A program made the translations under genes and the position numbers. Below, one piece after another: positions 62,318-64,000 of a DNA stretch of 64,000 bases; position 1 is the stretch's first letter, and the number at the start of each line of letters is the position of its first letter. The notes beneath the pieces are model-generated. The model was not told the DNA's origin. It ran no database searches and saw nothing but the letters and a program-made list of their open reading frames with translations. The stretch is from Cherax quadricarinatus (lineage: Eukaryota; Arthropoda; Malacostraca; Decapoda; Parastacidae), in NCBI RefSeq assembly GCF_038502225.1, contig NW_027195535.1, positions 106,761 to 170,760 on the forward strand. Reading direction: 5' to 3'.

Positions 62318-64000
62318 TATTATTATCACACTGGCCGATTCCCACCAAGGCAGGGTGGCCCGAAAAAGAAAAACTTTCACCATCATTCACTCCATCACTG
62401 TCTTGCCAGAAGGGTGCTTTACACTACAGTTTTTAAACTGCAACATTAACACCCCTCCTTCAGAGTGCAGGCACTGTACTTCCCATCTCCAGGACTCAAG
62501 TCCGGCCTGCCGGTTTCCCTGAATCCCTTCATAAATGTTACTTTGCTCACACTCCAACAGCACGTCAAGTATTAAAAACCATTTGTCTCCATTCACTCCT
62601 ATCAAACACGCTCACGCATGCCTGCTGGAAGTCCAAGCCCCTCGCACACAAAACCTCCTTTACCCCCTCCCTCCAACCTTTCCTAGGCCGACCCCTACCT
62701 CGCCTTCCTTCCACTACAGATTGATACACTCTTGAAGTTATTCTGTTTCGCTCCATTCTCTCCACATGTCCGAACCACCTCAACAACCCTTCCTCAGCCC
62801 TCTGGACAACAGTTTTGGTAATCCCGCACCTCCTCCTAACTTCCAAACTACGAATTCTCTGCATTATATTCACACCACACATTGCTCTCAGACATGACAT
62901 CTCCACTGCCTCCAGCCTTCTCCTCGCTGCAACATTCATCACCCATGCTTCACACCCATATAAGAGCGTTGGTAAAACTATACTCTCATACATTCCCCTC
63001 TTTGCTTCCAAGGACAAAGTTCTTTGTCTCCACAGACTCCTAAGTGCACCACTCACCCTTTTCCCCTCATCAATTCTATGATTCACCTCATCTTTCATAG
63101 ACCCATCCGCTGACACGTCCACTCCCAAATATCTGAATACATTCACCTCCCCCATACTCTCTCCCTGCAATCTGATATCCAATCTTTCATCACCTAATCT
63201 TTTTGTTATCCTCATAACCTTACTCTTTCCTGTACTCACTTTCAATTTTCTTCTTTTGCACACCCTACCAAATTCATCCACCAATCTCTGCAACTTCTCT
63301 TCAGAATCTCCCAAGAGCACAGTGCCATCAGCAAAGAGCAACTGTGACAACTCCCACTTTATGTGTGATTCTTTATCTTTTAACTCCACGCCTCTTGCCA
63401 AGACCCTCGCATTTACTTCTCTTACAACCCCATCTATAAATATATTAAACAACCACGGTGACATCACACATCCTTGTCTAAGGCCTACTTTTACTGGGAA
63501 AAAATTTCCCTCTTTCCTACATACTCTAACTTGAGCCTCACTATCCTCGTAAAAAGTCTTCACTGCTTTCAGTAACCTACCTCCTACACCATACACTTGC
63601 AACTTCTGCCACATTGCCCCCCTATCCACCCTGTCATACGCCTTTTCCAAATCCATAAATGCCACAAAGACCTCTTTAGCCTTATCTAAATACTGTTCAC
63701 TTATATGTTTCACTGTAAACACCTGGTCCACACACCCCCTACCTTTCCTAAAGCCTCCTTGTTCATCTGCTATCCTATTCTCCGTCTTACTCTTAATTCT
63801 TTCAATAATAACTCTACCATACACTTTGCCAGGTATACTCAACAGACTTATCCCCCTATAATTTTTGCACTCTCTTTTATCCCCTTCGCCTTTATACAAA
63901 GGAACTATGCATGCTCTCTGCCAATCCCTAGGTACCTTACCCTCTTCCATACATTTATTAAATAATTGCACCAACCACTCCAAAACTATATCCCCACCTG
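62318..64000 (-). mobile_element. RTE-like LINE, right edge, minus strand
   Basis: The 3' end at 62318 carries (taa)n, then 'ggccgattcccaccaaggca' 'gggtggccc', the RTE tail. The RT follows, and the element runs off the window at 64000. Its coding part is less damaged than in most copies here. Confidence 0.85.
62565..64000 (-). pseudogene. RTE-like reverse transcriptase with catalytic-box change
   Basis: At least 472 codons open without a stop, continuing beyond the window. Motifs: CKNYRGISLLSIPGKVYGRV, VFVAFMDLEKAYDRVDRGAM (first Asp intact), VGLRQGCVMSPWLFNIFIDG, and LLFADGTVLLGD where FADDT is expected: the second catalytic Asp is Gly (codon 63324-63326). The C-terminal region is complete (PTLLYGCEAWVMN, RWFGHVERMERN, GRGRGRPRKGW), ending MVFNT at 62565. 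The Asp is essential in all RTs, so this copy should be inactive although its frame is intact. A sequencing error of one base is the alternative. Confidence 0.85.

Overview
The window is eukaryotic nuclear DNA, most likely from a decapod crustacean (crayfish, lobster or shrimp type). It carries one host gene with GT-AG introns, the 3' half of midasin (MDN1/Rea1), embedded in a dense, layered set of transposable elements. The decapod assignment is an inference from recognised repeat tails, such as the CR1-like LINE end with its tctccaggtaaa repeats and the RTE/SINE end containing gcctcggtggga; the midasin protein alone would only indicate an animal. I see no operons, CRISPR arrays or rRNA genes, and no intact tRNA genes.

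Layout. 1-8696: repeats upstream of, or in a large intron of, MDN1. They are a CR1-like LINE 3' part, RTE-like pieces, Tigger/pogo remnants, two MITEs, and a TTAA-bounded element split by a CR1-like LINE. 8697-31117: six MDN1 exons (8697-15738, 21059-21302, 21511-21593, 29347-29529, 29684-29885, 30183-31117). All five internal junctions keep the reading frame. The first exon is 7 kb and holds the long linker and most of the acidic D/E-rich domain; the last holds the VWA/MIDAS domain. The introns hold two Tigger elements, a TTAA MITE, an almost complete sense RTE-like LINE and a nested RTE/CR1 stack. The 3'UTR carries a SINE whose tail matches the RTE tail.

31139-50450: a cluster of an I-like LINE family with RNase H (at least four copies), mutually inserted. 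The youngest copy (35433-42038, minus) has an intact 641-codon gag-like ORF1 and an ORF2 with EN, RT and RNase H broken only at a G7 run. Around it are about 160-bp elements that look like fusions of the LINE's own 5' end and 3' tail, a Penelope-like terminal repeat with a hammerhead-ribozyme-like core, a tRNA-derived SINE, and a second RNase H LINE carrying a 1.2-kb solo LTR with a perfect 5-bp target duplication.

50451-64000: mostly unassigned DNA to 53.5 kb. Then come an RTE-like copy split by an L2/CR1-type LINE, a near full-length L2/CR1-type LINE (56.1-61.7 kb) with coiled-coil ORF1, EN, RT and a 131-bp tandem array between ORF1 and ORF2, and an RTE-like LINE running off the right edge with an FADG instead of FADD catalytic box.

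How things work together: the only host function visible is ribosome biogenesis (midasin removes assembly factors from pre-60S particles). Everything else is autonomous retroelements (I-like, RTE-like, CR1-like, L2-like) and apparent dependants: LINE-derived short elements, an RTE-tailed SINE, and MITEs sharing Tigger or TTAA termini. Many ORF breaks in the LINEs lie in homopolymer or dinucleotide runs, so real decay and assembly error cannot be separated here.
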